Origin: Membranipora membranacea
Lineage: Eukaryota; Bryozoa; Gymnolaemata; Cheilostomatida; Membraniporidae
Direction: 5' to 3'
Length of the DNA stretch: 60,000 bases
Assembly (NCBI GenBank): GCA_914767715.1
Contig: OU612065.1
Span: 28,646,001 to 28,706,000, forward strand
Shown piece after piece: positions 10,022 to 23,173 of the stretch (the stretch's first letter is position 1; every line of letters begins with the position of its first letter). The notes beneath the pieces were generated by a model. The model had not been told where the DNA came from, did no database searches, and was given only the letters and a program-made list of their open reading frames with translations. Position numbers and translations under genes: made by a program.

Positions 10022-13000
10022 GAGTAGGTTAGAAGGCAATCTATTTTTTAATCTGGCCGTAAAAAACACCAAGGGTCCCCCCTTTGTTACTTTTTATAAT
10101 TTTAAAGTCGCTCTCATCTCTGTTCTATTTATCGTAGGATCTTCATATTCTTGAATTTGAATGAGGCCAATGAGGCCATCAACTGGTCATAGTTTAAAAG
10201 AAATCCGATGGCTTTTTAATTTTTTCGCCTGCCGTTTGGCATGTTTTTTTATGTCAAAATTGGCCCTCGTTAAAAATGTTGCTGACGCCAATCTAAGAGG
10301 GGCAGCCCCGAACGGTTTTCCGTTCCAAAGTCAGCATGAAATTCCACACGGTATAGAGTAGGTTAGAAGGCAATCTATTTTTTAATCTGGCCGTAAATAA
10401 CACCAAGGTTCCCCCCTTTGTTACTTTTTATAATTTTAAAGTCGCTCTCATCTCTGTTCTATTTATCGTAGGATCTTCATATTCTGGAATTTGAATGAGG
10501 CCAATGAGGCCATCAACTGGTCAGAGTTTAAAAGAAATCCGATGGCTTTTTAATTTTCTCGCCTGCCGTTTGGCATGTTTTTTTATGTCAAAATTGGCCC
10601 TCGTTAAAAATGTTGCTGACGCCAATCTAAGAGGGGCAGCCCCGAACGGTTTTCCGTTCCAAAGTCAGCATGAAATTCCACACGGTATAGAGTAGGTTAG
10701 AAGGCAATCTATTTTTTAATTTGGCCGTAAAAAACACCAAGGGTCCCCCCTTTGTTACTTTTCATAATTTTAAAGTCGCTCTCATCTCTGTTCTAATTAT
10801 CGTAGGATCTTCATATTCTGGAATTTGAATGAGGCCAATGAGGCCATCAACTGGTCAGAGTTTGAAAGAATTCCGATGGCTTTTTAATTTTTTCGCCTGC
10901 CGTTTGGCATGTTTTTTTATGTCAAAATTGGCCCTCGTTAAAAATGTTGCTGATGCCAATCTAAGAGGGGCAGCCCCGAACGGTTTTCCGTTCCAAAGTC
11001 AGCATGTAATTCCACACGGTATAGAGTAGGTTAGAAGGCAATCTATTTTTTTAATCTGGCCGTAAAAAACACCAAGGGTCCCCCCTTTGTTACTTTTTAT
11101 AATTTTAAAGTCGCTCTCATCTCTGTTCTATTTATCGTAGGATCTTCATATTCTGGAATTTGAATGAGGCCAATGAGGCCATCAACTGGTCAGAGTTTAA
11201 AAGAAATCCGATGGCTTTTTAATTTTTTCGCCTGCCGTTTGGCATGTTTTTTTATGTCAAAATTGGCCCTCGTTAAAAATGTTGCTGACGCCAATCTAAG
11301 AGGGGCAGCCCCGAACGGTTTTCCGTTCCAAAGTCAGCATGAAATTCCACACGGTATAGAGTAGGTTAGAAGGCAATCTATTTTTTAATCTGGCCGTAAA
11401 AGACACCAAGGGTCCCCCCTTTGTTACTTTTCATAATTTTAAAGTCGCTCTCATCTCTGTTCTATTTATCGTAGGATCTTCATATTCTGGAATTTGAATG
11501 AGGCCAATGAGGCCATCAACTGGTCAGAGTTTAAAAGAAATCCGATGGCTTTTTAATTTTTTCGCCTGCCGTTTGGCATGTTTTTTTATGTCAAAATTGG
11601 CCCTCGTTAAAAATGTTGCTGACGCCAATCTAAGAGGGGCAGCCCCGAACGGTTTTCCGTTCCAAAGTCAGCATGAAATTCCACACGGTATAGAGTAGGT
11701 TAGAAGGCAATCTATTTTTTAATCTGGCCGTAAAAAACACCAAGGGTCCCCCCTTTGTTACTTTTCATAATTTTAAAGTCGCTCTCATCTCTGTTCTATT
11801 TATCGTAGGATCTTCATATTCTGGAATTTGAATGAGGCCAATGAGGCCATCAACTGGTCAGAGTTTAAAAGAAATCCGATGGCTTTTTAATTTTTTCGCC
11901 TGCCGTTTGGCATGTTTTTTTATGTCAAAATTGGCCCTCGTTAAAAATGTTGCTGACGCCAATCTAAGAGGGGCAGCCCCGAACGGTTTTCCGTTCCAAA
12001 GTCAGCATGAAATTCCACACGGTATAGAGTAGGTTAGAAGGCAATCTATTTTTTAATCTGGCCGTAAAAAACACCAAGGGTCCCCCCTTTGTTACTTTTT
12101 ATAATTTTAAAGTCGCTCTCATCTCTGTTCTATTTATCGTAGGATCTTCATATTCTGGAATTTGAATGAGGCCAATGAGGCCATCAACTGGTCATAGTTT
12201 AAAAGAAATCCGATGGCTTTTTAATTTTTTCGCCTGCCGTTTGGCATGTTTTTTTATGTCAAAATTGGCCCTCGTTAAAAATGTTGCTGACGCCAATCTA
12301 AGAGGGGCAGCCCCGAACGGTTTTCCGTTCCAAAGTCAGCATGAAATTCCACACGGTATAGAGTAGGTTAGAAGGCAATCTATTTTTTAATCTGGCCGTA
12401 AATAACACCAAGGTTCCCCCCTTTGTTACTTTTTATAATTTTAAAGTCGCTCTCATCTCTGTTCTATTTATCGTAGGATCTTCATATTCTGGAATTTGAA
12501 TGAGGCCAATGAGGCCATCAACTGGTCAGAGTTTAAAAGAAATCCGATGGCTTTTTAATTTTCTCGCCTGCCGTTTGGCATGTTTTTTTATGTCAAAATT
12601 GGCCCTCGTTAAAAATGTTGCTGACGCCAATCTAAGAGGGGCAGCCCCGAACGGTTTTCCGTTCCAAAGTCAGCATGAAATTCCACACGGTATAGAGTAG
12701 GTTAGAAGGCAATCTATTTTTTAATTTGGCCGTAAAAAACACCAAGGGTCCCCCCTTTGTTACTTTTCATAATTTTAAAGTCGCTCTCATCTCTGTTCTA
12801 TTTATCGTAGGATCTTCATATTCTGGAATTTGAATGAGGCCAATGAGGCCATCAACTGGTCAGAGTTTGAAAGAAATCCGATGGCTTTTTAATTTTTTCG
12901 CCTGCCGTTTGGCATGTTTTTTTATGTCAAAATTGGCCCTCGTTAAAAATGTTGCTGATGCCAATCTAAGAGGGGCAGCCCCGAACGGTTTTCCGTTCCA

Positions 13001-14365
13001 AAGTCAGCATGTAATTCCACACGGTATAGAGTAGGTTAGAAGGCAATCTATTTTTTTAATCTGGCCGTAAAAAACACCAAGGGTCCCCCCTTTGTTACTT
13101 TTTATAATTTTAAAGTCGCTCTCATCTCTGTTCTATTTATCGTAGGATCTTCATATTCTGGAATTTGAATGAGGCCAATGAGGCCATCAACTGGTCAGAG
13201 TTTAAAAGAAATCCGATGGCTTTTTAATTTTTTCGCCTGCCGTTTGGCATGTTTTTTTATGTCAAAATTGGCCCTCGTTAAAAATGTTGCTGACGCCAAT
13301 CTAAGAGGGGCAGCCCCGAACGGTTTTCCGTTCCAAAGTCAGCATGAAATTCCACACGGTATAGAGTAGGTTAGAAGGCAATCTATTTTTTAATCTGGCC
13401 GTAAAAAACACCAAGGGTCCCCCCTTTGTTACTTTTCATAATTTTAAAGTCGCTCTCATCTCTGTTCTATTTATCGTAGGATCTTCATATTCTGGAATTT
13501 GAATGAGGCCAATGAGGCCATCAACTGGTCAGAGTTTAAAAGAAATCCGATGGCTTTTTAATTTTTTCGCCTGCCGTTTGGCATGTTTTTTTATGTCAAA
13601 ATTGGCCCTCGTTAAAAATGTTGCTGACGCCAATCTAAGAGGGGCAGCCCCGAACGGTTTTCCGTTCCAAAGTCAGCATGAAATTCCACACGGTATAGAG
13701 TAGGTTAGAAGGCAATCTATTTTTTAATCTGGCCGTAAAAAACACCAAGGGTCCCCCCTTTGTTACTTTTCATAATTTTAAAGTCGCTCTCATCTCTGTT
13801 CTATTTATCGTAGGATCTTCATATTCTGGAATTTGAATGAGGCCAATGAGGCCATCAACTGGTCAGAGTTTAAAAGAAATCCGATGGCTTTTTAATTTTT
13901 TCGCCTGCCGTTTGGCATGTTTTTTTATGTCAAAATTGGCCCTCGTTAAAAATGTTGCTGACGCCAATCTAAGAGGGGCAGCCCCGAACGGTTTTCCGTT
14001 CCAAAGTCAGCATGAAATTCCACACGGTATAGAGTAGGTTAGAAGGCAATCTATTTTTTAATCTGGCCGTAAAAAACAAAAAGGGTCCCCCCTTTGTTAC
14101 TTTTTATAATTTTAAAGTCGCTCTCATCTCTGTTCTATTTATCGTAGGATCTTCATATTCTGGAATTTGAATGAGGCCAATGAGGCCATCAACTGGTCAT
14201 AGTTTAAAAGAAATCCGATGGCTTTTTAAATTTTTCGCCTGCCGTTTGGCATGTTTTTTTATGTCAAAATTGGCCCTCGTTAAAAATGTTGCTGACGCCA
14301 ATCTAAGAGGGGCAGCCCCGAACGGTTTTCCGTTCCAAAGTCAGCATGAAATTCCACACGGTATA
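10022..14365. repeat. Hexameric HOR, two units of 2005 bp plus one monomer
   Basis: Markers repeat every 2005 bp: GGTCATAGTTT (about 10188, 12193 and 14198), GTAAATAACACC with AAGGTTCC (about 10394 and 12399), TTTTCTCGCC (about 10557 and 12562), TTAATTTGGCC (10721 and 12726), GTTTGAAAG with GATGCC and CATGTAATT (10861-11007 and 12866-13012), and a T7 run giving a 335-bp copy (11046 and 13051). The third unit is only one monomer long. Private changes since duplication include AGAATTCCG near 10869. Confidence 0.88.
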
Positions 14366-16680
14366 GAGTAGGTTAGAAGGCAATCTATTTTTTAATCTGG
14401 CCGTAAAAAACACCAAGGGTCCCCCCTTTGTTCCTTTTTATAATTTTAAAGTCGCTCTCATCTCTGTTCTATTTATCGTAGGATCTTCATATTCTGGAAT
14501 TTGAATGAGGCCAATGAGGCCATCAACTGGTCAGAGTTTAAAAGAAATCCGATGGCTTTTTAATTTTTTCGCCTGCCGTTTGGCATGTTTTTTTATGTCA
14601 AAATTGGCCCCCGTTAAAAATGTTGCTGACGCCAATCTAAGAGGGGCAGCCCCGAACGGTTTTCCGTTCCAAAGTCAGCATGAAATTCCACACGTATAGA
14701 GTAGGTTAGAAGGCAATCTATTTTTTAATCTGGCCGTAAAAAACACCAAGGGTCCCCCCTTTGTTACTTTTTATAATTTTAAAGTCGCTCTCATCTCTGT
14801 TCTATTTATCGTAGGATCTTCATATTCTGGAATTTGAATGAGGCCAATGAGGCCATCAACTGGTCAGAGTTTAAAATAAATCCGATGGCTTTTTAATTTT
14901 TTCGCCTGCCGTTTGGCATGTTTTTTTATGTCGAAATTGGCCCTCGTTAAAAAAGTTGCTGACGCCAATCTAAGAGGGACAGCCCCGAACGGTTTTCCGT
15001 TCCAAAGTCAGCATGAAATTCCACACGGTATAGAGTAGGTTAGAAGGCAATCTATTTTTTAATCTGGCCGTAAGAAACACCAAGGGTCCCCCCTTTGTTA
15101 CTTTTTATAATTTTAAAGTCGCTCTCATCTCTGTTCTATTTATCGTAGGATCTTCATATTCTGGAATTTGAATGAGGCCAATGAGGCCATCAACTGGTCA
15201 GAGTTTAAAAGAAATCCGATGGCTTTTTAATTTTTTCGCCTGCCGTTTGGCATGTTTTTTTATGTCAAAATTGGCCCTCGTTAAAAATGTTGCTGACGCC
15301 AATCTAAGAGGGGCAGCCCCGAACGGTTTTCCGTTCCAAAGTCAGCATGAAATTCCACACGGTATAGAGTAGGTTAGAAGGCAATCTATTTTTTAATCTG
15401 GCCGTAAAAAACACCAAGGGTCCCCCCTTTGTTACTTTTTATAATTTTAAAGTCGCTCTCATCTCTGTTCTATTTATCGTAGGATCTTCATATTCTGGAA
15501 TTTGAATGAGGCCAATGAGGCCATCAACTGGTCAGAGTTTAAAAGAAATCCGATGGCTTTTTAATTTTTTCGCCTGCCGTTTGGCATGTTTTTTTATGTC
15601 AAAATTGGCCCTCGTTAAAAATGTTGCTGACGCCAATCTAAGAGGGGCAGCCCCGAACGGTTTTCCGTTCCAAAGTCAGCATGAAATTCCACACGGTATA
15701 GAGTAGGTTAGAAGGCAATCTATTTTTTAATCTGGCCGTAAAAAACACCAAGGGTCCCCCCTTTGTTACTTTTTATAATTTTAAAGTCGCTCTAAACTCT
15801 GTTCTATTTATCGTAGGATCTTCATATTCTGGAATTTGAATGAGGCCAATGAGGCCATCAACTGGTCAGAGTTTAAAAGAAATCCGATGGCTTTTTAATT
15901 TTTTCGCCTGCCGTTTGGTATGTTTTTTTATGTCAAAATTGGCCCTCGTTAAAAATGTTGCTGACGCCAATCTAAGAGGGGCAGCCCCGAACGGTTTGCC
16001 GTTCCAAAGTCAGCATGAAATTCCACACGGTATAGAGTAGGTTAGAAGGCAATCTATTTTTTAATCTGGCCGTAAAAAACACCAAGGGTCCCCCCTTTGT
16101 TACTTTTTATAATTTTAAAGTCGCTCTCATATCTGTTCTATTTATCGTAGGATCTTCATATTCTGGAATTTGAATGAGGCCAATGAGGCCATCAACTGGT
16201 CAGAGTTTAAAAGAAATCCGATGGCTTTTTAATTTTTTCGCCTGCCGTTTGGCATGTTTTTTTATGTCAAAATTGGCCCTCGTTAAAAATGTTGCTGACG
16301 CCAATCTAAGAGGGGCAGCCCCGAACGGTTTTCCGTTCCAAAGTCATCATGAAATTCCACACGGTATAGAGTAGGTTAGAAGGCAATCTATTTTTTAATC
16401 TGGCCGTAAAAAACACCAAGGGTCCCCCCTTTGTTACTTTTTATAATTTTAAAGTCGCTCTCATCTCTGTTCTATTTATCGTAGGATCTTCATATTCTGG
16501 AATTTGAATGAGGGCAATGAGGCCAACAACTGGTCAGAGTTTAAAAGAAATCCGATGGCTTTTTAATTTTTTCGCCTGCCGTTTGGCATGTTTTTTTATG
16601 TCAAAATTGGCCCTCGTTAAAAATGTTGCTGACGCCAATCTAAGAGGGGCAGCCCCGAACGGTTTTCCGTTCCAAAGTCA
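14366..16680. repeat. Left copy of a 17-monomer-offset duplication (partner 20046-22360)
   Basis: Shared rare variants lie exactly 5680 bp apart: TTGTTCC (14431/20111), GGCCCCCGTT (14609/20289), the 1-bp loss in CACGTATAG (14692/20372), the TAA nonsense in TTTAAAATAAATCC (14877/20557), GTCGAAATTGG, GAGGGACAGCC, GTAAGAAACACC, CTCTAAACTCTG (about 15791/21471), CATCATG (about 16345/22025) and GAGGGCAATGAGGCCAAC (16508/22188). Differences acquired since include GTTTGGTATG near 15917 and GGAAATTG near 20511. Confidence 0.88.
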
Positions 16681-18709
16681 GCATGTAATTCCACACGGTA
16701 TAGAGTAGGTTAGAAGGCAATCTATTTTTTAATCTGGCCGTAAAAAACACCAAGGGTCCCCCCTTTGTTACTTTTTATAATTTTAAAGTCGCTCTCATCT
16801 CTGTTCTATTTATCGTAGGATCTTCATATTCTGGAATTTGAATGAGGCCAATGAGGCCATCAACTGGTCAGAGTTTAAAAGAAATCCGATGGCTTTTTAA
16901 TTTTTTCGCCTGCCGTTTGGCATGTTTTTTTATGTCAAAATTGGCGCTCGTTAAAAATGTTGCTGACGCCAATCTAAGAGGGGCAGCCCCGAACGGTTTT
17001 CCGTTCCAAAGTCATCATGAAATTCCACACGGTATAGAGTAGGTTAGAAGGCAATCTATTTTTTAATCTGGCCGTAAAAAACACCAAGGGTCCCCCCTTT
17101 GTTACTTTTTATAATTTTAAAGTCGCTCTCATCTCTGTTCTATTTATCGTAGGATCTTCATATTCTGGAATTTGAATGAGGGCAATGAGGCCAACAACTG
17201 GTCAGAGTTTAAAAGAAATCCGATGGCTTTTTAATTTTTTCGCCTGCCGTTTGGCATGTTTTTTTATGTCGAAATTGGCCCTCGTTAAAAAAGTTGCTGA
17301 CGCCAATCTAAGAGGGGCAGCCCCGAACGGTTTTCCGTTCCAAAGTCAGCATGAAATTCCACACGGTATAGAGTAGGTTAGAAGGCAATCTATTTTTTAA
17401 TCTGGCCGTAAGAAACACCAAGGGTCCCCCCTTTGTTACTTTTTATAATTTTAAAGTCGCTCTCATCTCTGTTCTATTTATCGTAGGATCTTCATATTCT
17501 GGAATTTGAATGAGGCCAATGAGGCCATCAACTGGTCAGAGTTTAAAAGAAATCCGATGGCTTTTTATTTTTTTTGCCTGCCGTTTGGCATGTTTTTTTA
17601 TGTCAAAATTGGCCCTCGTTAAAAATGTTGCTGACGCCAATCTAAGAGGGGCAGCCCCGAACGGTTTTCCGTTCCAAAGTCAGCATGTAATAATTCCACA
17701 CGGTATAGAGTAGGTTAGAAGGCAATCTATTTTTTAATCTGGCCGTAAAAAACACCAAGGGTCCCCCCTTTGTTACTTTTTATAATTTTAAAGTCGCTCT
17801 CATCTCTGTTCTATTTATCGTAGGATCTTCATAATCTGGAATTTGAATGAGGCCAATGAGGCCATCAACTGGTCAGAGTTTAAAAGAAATCCGATGGCTT
17901 TTTAATTTTTTCGCCTGCCGTTTGGCATGTTTTTTTATGTCAAAATTGGCCCTCGTTAAAAATGTTGCTGACGCCAATCTAAGAGGGGCAGCCCCGAACG
18001 GTTTTCCGTTCCAAAGTCATCATGAAATTCCACACGGTATAGAGTAGGTTAGAAGGCAATCTATTTTTTAATCTGGCCGTAAAAAACACCAAGGGTCCCC
18101 CCTTTGTTACTTTTTATAATTTTAAAGTCGCTCTCATCTCTGTTCTATTTATCGTAGGATCTTCATATTCTGGAATTTGAATGAGGGCAATGAGGCCAAC
18201 AACTGGTCAGAGTTTAAAAGAAATCCGATGGCTATTTAATTTTTTCGCCTGCCGTTTGGCATGTTTTTTTATGTCGAAATTGGCCCTCGTTAAAAAAGTT
18301 GCTGACGCCAATCTAAGAGGGGCAGCCCCGAACGGTTTTCCGTTCCAAAGTCAGCATGAAATTCCACACGGTATAGAGTAGGTTAGAAGGCAATCTATTT
18401 TTTAATCTGGCCGTAAGAAACACCAAGGGTCCCCCCTTTGTTACTTTTTATAATTTTAAAGTCGCTCTCATCTCTGTTCTATTTATCGTAGGATCTTCAT
18501 ATTCTGGAATTTGAATGAGGCCAATGAGGCCATCAACTGGTCAGAGTTTAAACGAAATCCGATGGCTTTTTAATTTTTTTGCCTGCCGTTTGGCATGTTT
18601 TTTTATGTCAAAATTGGCCCTCGTTAAAAATGTTGCTGACGCCAATCTAAGAGGGGCAGCCCCGAACGGTTTTCCGTTCCAAAGTCAGCATGTAATTCCA
18701 CACGGTATA
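16035..18709. repeat. Trimeric HOR, first patch (copies 49-56)
   Basis: Three monomer types alternate. H carries GTCATCATG. T carries GAGGGCAATGAGGCCAAC and usually GTCGAAATTGG, AAAAAAGTTG and then GTAAGAAACACC. V carries TTTTTTTGCC and CATGTAATTCC. Here the order is H, T/V hybrid, H, T, V, H, T, V. The T-to-T spacing is 1005 bp because the V copy near 17371-17707 has an extra TAA (CATGTAATAATTCC, about 17687). The copy at 16369 joins a T-type 5' part to a V-type 3' end, a within-monomer recombinant. Confidence 0.85.
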
Positions 18710-20200
18710 GAGTAGGTTAGAAGGCAATCTATTTTTTAATCTGGCCGTAAAAAACACCAAGGGTCCCCCCTTTGTTACTTTTTATAATTTTAAAGTCGCT
18801 CTCATCTCTGTTCTATTTATCGTAGGATCTTCATATTCTGGAATTTGAATGAGGCCAATGAGGCCATCAACTGGTCAGAGTTTAAAAGAAATCCGATGGC
18901 TTTTTAATTTTTTCGCCTGCCGTTTGGCATGTTTTTTTATGTCAAAATTGGCCCTCGTTAAAAATGTTGCTGACGCCAATCTAAGAGGGGCAGCCCCGAA
19001 CGGTTTTCCGTTCCAAAGTCAGCATGAAATTCCACACGGTATAGAGTAGGTTAGAAGGCAATCTATTTTTTAATCTGGCCGTAAAAAACACCAAGGGTCC
19101 CCCCTTTGTTACTTTTTATAATTTTAAAGTCGCTCTAAACTCTGTTCTATTTATCGTAGGATCTTCATATTCTGGAATTTGAATGAGGCCAATGAGGCCA
19201 TCAACTGGTCAGAGTTTAAAAGAAAACCGATGGCTTTTTAATTTTTTCGCCTGCCGTTTGGCATGTTTTTTTATGTCAAAATTGGCCCTCGTTAAAAATG
19301 TTGCTGACCCCAATCTAAGAGGGGCAGCCCCGAACGGTTTTCCGTTCCAAAGTCAGCATGAAAATCCACACGGTATAGAGTAGGTTAGAAGGCAATCTAT
19401 TTTTTAATCTGGCCGTAAAAAACACCAAGGGTCCCCCCTTTGTTACTTTTTATAATTTTAAAGTCGCTCTCATCTCTGTTCTATTTATCGTAGGATCTTC
19501 ATATTCTGGAATTTGAATGAGGCCAATGAGGCCATCAACTGGTCAGAGTTTAAAAGAAATCCGATGGCTTTTTAATTTTTTCGCCTGCCGTTTGGCATGT
19601 TTTTTTATGTCAAAATTGGCCCTCGTTAAAAATGTTGCTGACGCCAATCTAAGAGGGGCAGCCCCGAACGGTTTTCCGTTCCAAAGTCAGCATGAAATTC
19701 CACACGGTATAGAGTAGGTTAGAAGGCAATCTATTTTTTAATCTGGCCGTAAAAAACACCAAGGGTCCCCCCTTTGTTACTTTTTATAATTTTAAAGTCG
19801 CTCTCATCTCTGTTCTATTTATCGTAGGATCTTCATATTCTGGAATTTGAATGAGGCCAATGAGGCCATCAACTGGTCAGAGTTTAAAAGAAATCCGATG
19901 GCTTTTTAATTTTTTCGCCTGCCGTTTGGCATGTTTTTTTATGTCAAAATTGGCCCTCGTTAAAAATGTTGCTGACGCCAATCTAAGAGGGGCAGCCCCG
20001 AACGGTTTTCCGTTCCAAAGTCAGCATGAAATTCCACACGGTATAGAGTAGGTTAGAAGGCAATCTATTTTTTAATCTGGCCGTAAAAAACACCAAGGGT
20101 CCCCCCTTTGTTCCTTTTTATAATTTTAAAGTCGCTCTCATCTCTGTTCTATTTATCGTAGGATCTTCATATTCTGGAATTTGAATGAGGCCAATGAGGC
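17831..20200. repeat. Left copy of a 16-monomer-offset duplication (partner 23174-25540)
   Basis: The same markers recur 5343 bp later: CATAATCTGG (17831/23174), GGCTATTTAAT in a T-type copy (about 18232/23575), TTTAAACGAAATCC (18551/23894), CTCTAAACTCTG (19134/24477), AGAAAACCG with GACCCCAATC and GAAAATCC (19205-19370/24548-24713), and TTGTTCC (20111/25454). The match ends between about 20115 and 20290. The left copy then shows GGCCCCCGTT, while the right copy shows GACCCCAATC. Confidence 0.86.
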
Positions 20201-22360
20201 CATCAACTGGTCAGAGTTTAAAAGAAATCCGATGGCTTTTTAATTTTTTCGCCTGCCGTTTGGCATGTTTTTTTATGTCAAAATTGGCCCCCGTTAAAAA
20301 TGTTGCTGACGCCAATCTAAGAGGGGCAGCCCCGAACGGTTTTCCGTTCCAAAGTCAGCATGAAATTCCACACGTATAGAGTAGGTTAGAAGGCAATCTA
20401 TTTTTTAATCTGGCCGTAAAAAACACCAAGGGTCCCCCCTTTGTTACTTTTTATAATTTTAAAGTCGCTCTCATCTCTGTTCTATTTATCGTAGGATCTT
20501 CATATTCTGGAAATTGAATGAGGCCAATGAGGCCATCAACTGGTCAGAGTTTAAAATAAATCCGATGGCTTTTTAATTTTTTCGCCTGCCGTTTGGCATG
20601 TTTTTTTATGTCGAAATTGGCCCTCGTTAAAAAAGTTGCTGACGCCAATCTAAGAGGGACAGCCCCGAACGGTTTTCCGTTCCAAAGTCAGCATGAAATT
20701 CCACACGGTATAGAGTAGGTTAGAAGGCAATCTATTTTTTAATCTGGCCGTAAGAAACACCAAGGGTCCCCCCTTTGTTACTTTTTATAATTTTAAAGTC
20801 GCTCTCATCTCTGTTCTATTTATCGTAGGATCTTCATATTCTGGAATTTGAATGAGGCCAATGAGGCCATCAACTGGTCAGAGTTTAAAAGAAATCCGAT
20901 GGCTTTTTGATTTTTTCGCCTGCCGTTTGGCATGTTTTTTTATGTCAAAATTGGCCCTCGTTAAAAATGTTGCTGACGCCAATCTAAGAGGGGCAGCCCC
21001 GAACGGTTTTCCGTTCCAAAGTCAGCATGAAATTCCACACGGTATAGAGTAGGTTAGAAGGCAATCTATTTTTTAATCTGGCCGTAAAAAACACCAAGGG
21101 TCCCCCCTTTGTTACTTTTTATAATTTTAAAGTCGCTCTCATCTCTGTTCTATTTATCGTAGGATCTTCATATTCTGGAATTTGAATGAGGCCAATGAGG
21201 CCATCAACTGGTCAGAGTTTAAAAGAAATCCGATGGCTTTTTAATTTTTTCGCCTGCCGTTTGGCATGTTTTTTTATGTCAAAATTGGCCCTCGTTAAAA
21301 ATGTTGCTGACGCCAATCTAAGAGGGGCAGCCCCAAACGGTTTTCCGTTCCAAAGTCAGCATGAAATTCCACACGGTATAGAGTAGGTTAGAAGGCAATC
21401 TATTTTTTAATCTGGCCGTAAAAAACACCAAGGGTCCCCCCTTTGTTACTTTTTATAATTTTAAAGTCGCTCTAAACTCTGTTCTATTTATCGTAGGATC
21501 TTCATATTCTGGAATTTGAATGAGGCCAATGAGGCCATCAACTGGTCAGAGTTTAAAAGAAATCCGATGGCTTTTTAATTTTTTCGCCTGCCGTTTGGCA
21601 TGTTTTTTTATGTCAAAATTGGCCCTCGTTAAAAATGTTGCTGACGCCAATCTAAGAGGGGCAGCCCCGAACGGTTTTCCGTTCCAAAGTCAGCATGAAA
21701 TTCCACACGGTATAGAGTAGGTTAGAAGGCAATCTATTTTTTAATCTGGCCGTAAAAAACACCAAGGGTCCCCCCTTTGTTACTTTTTATAATTTTAAAG
21801 TCGCTCTCATCTCTGTTCTATTTATCGTAGGATCTTCATATTCTGGAATTTGAATGAGGCCAATGAGGCCATCAACTGGTCAGAGTTTAAAAGAAATCCG
21901 ATGGCTTTTTAATTTTTTCGCCTGCCGTTTGGCATGTTTTTTTATGTCAAAATTGGCCCTCGTTAAAAATGTTGCTGACGCCAATCTAAGAGGGGCAGCC
22001 CCGAACGGTTTTCCGTTCCAAAGTCATCATGAAATTCCACACGGTATAGAGTAGGTTAGAAGGCAATCTATTTTTTAATCTGGCCGTAAAAAACACCAAG
22101 GGTCCCCCCTTTGTTACTTTTTATAATTTTAAAGTCGCTCTCATCTCTGTTCTATTTATCGTAGGATCTTCATATTCTGGAATTTGAATGAGGGCAATGA
22201 GGCCAACAACTGGTCAGAGTTTAAAAGAAATCCGATGGCTTTTTAATTTTTTCGCCTGCCGTTTGGCATGTTTTTTTATGTCAAAATTGGCCCTCGTTAA
22301 AAATGTTGCTGACGCCAATCTAAGAGGGGCAGCCCCGAACGGTTTTCCGTTCCAAAGTCA
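20046..22360. repeat. Right copy of the 17-monomer-offset duplication
   Basis: Partner of 14366-16680 at +5680 bp. It repeats the two damaged monomers in the same order: a 333-bp copy with CACGTATAG, then a copy with the TAA nonsense at 20557. Sharing two independent lesions in sequence is strong evidence for block duplication. The T-type monomer at its right end has GAAATTCC where the left partner has the V-type GTAATTCC, so one of them was converted afterwards. Confidence 0.85.
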
Positions 22361-23173
22361 GCATGAAATTCCACACGGTATAGAGTAGGTTAGAAGGCAA
22401 TCTATTTTTTAATCTGGCCGTAAAAAACACCAAGGGTCCCCCCTTTGTTACTTTTTATAATTTTAAAGTCGCTCTCATCTCTGTTCTATTTATCGTAGGA
22501 TCTTCATATTCTGGAATTTGAATGAGGCCAATGAGGCCATCAACTGGTCAGAGTTTAAAAGAAATCCGATGGCTTTTTAATTTTTTCGCCTGCCGTTTGG
22601 CATGTTTTTTTATGTCAAAATTGGCCCTCGTTAAAAATGTTGCTGACGCCAATCTAAGAGGGGCAGCCCCGAACGGTTTTCCGTTCCAAAGTCAGCATGA
22701 AATTCAACACGGTATAGAGTAGGTTAGAAGGCAATCTATTTTTTAATCTGGCCGTAAAAAACACCAAGGGTCCCCCCTTTGTTACTTTTTATAATTTTAA
22801 AGTCGCTCTAAACTCTGTTCTATTTATCGTAGGATCTTCATATTCTGGAATTTGAATGAGGCCAATGAGGCCATCAACTGGTCAGAGTTTAAAAGAAATC
22901 CGATGGCTTTTTAATTTTTTCGCCTGCCGTTTGGCATGTTTTTTTATGTCAAAATTGGCCCTCGTTAAAAATGTTGCTGACGCCAATCTAAGAGGGGCAG
23001 CCCCGAACGGTTTTCCGTTCCAAAGTCAGCATGAAATTCCACACGGTATAGAGTAGGTTAGAAGGCAATCTATTTTTTAATCTGGCCGTAAAAAACACCA
23101 AGGGTCCCCCCTTTGTTACTTTTTATAATTTTAAAGTCGCTCTCATCTCTGTTCTATTTATCGTAGGATCTTC
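21980..23173. repeat. Left copy of a 14-monomer-offset duplication (partner 26656-27849)
   Basis: The series H-type (CATCATG, 22025/26701), T-type without the GTCGAAATT changes (22188/26864), GAAATTCAACACGG (about 22705/27381) and CTCTAAACTCTG (22808/27484) repeats at exactly 4676 bp. CATAATCTGG at 23174 is not matched at 27850, which sets the right limit. Three overlapping blocks with different offsets (17, 16 and 14 monomers) imply several successive unequal exchanges. Confidence 0.82.
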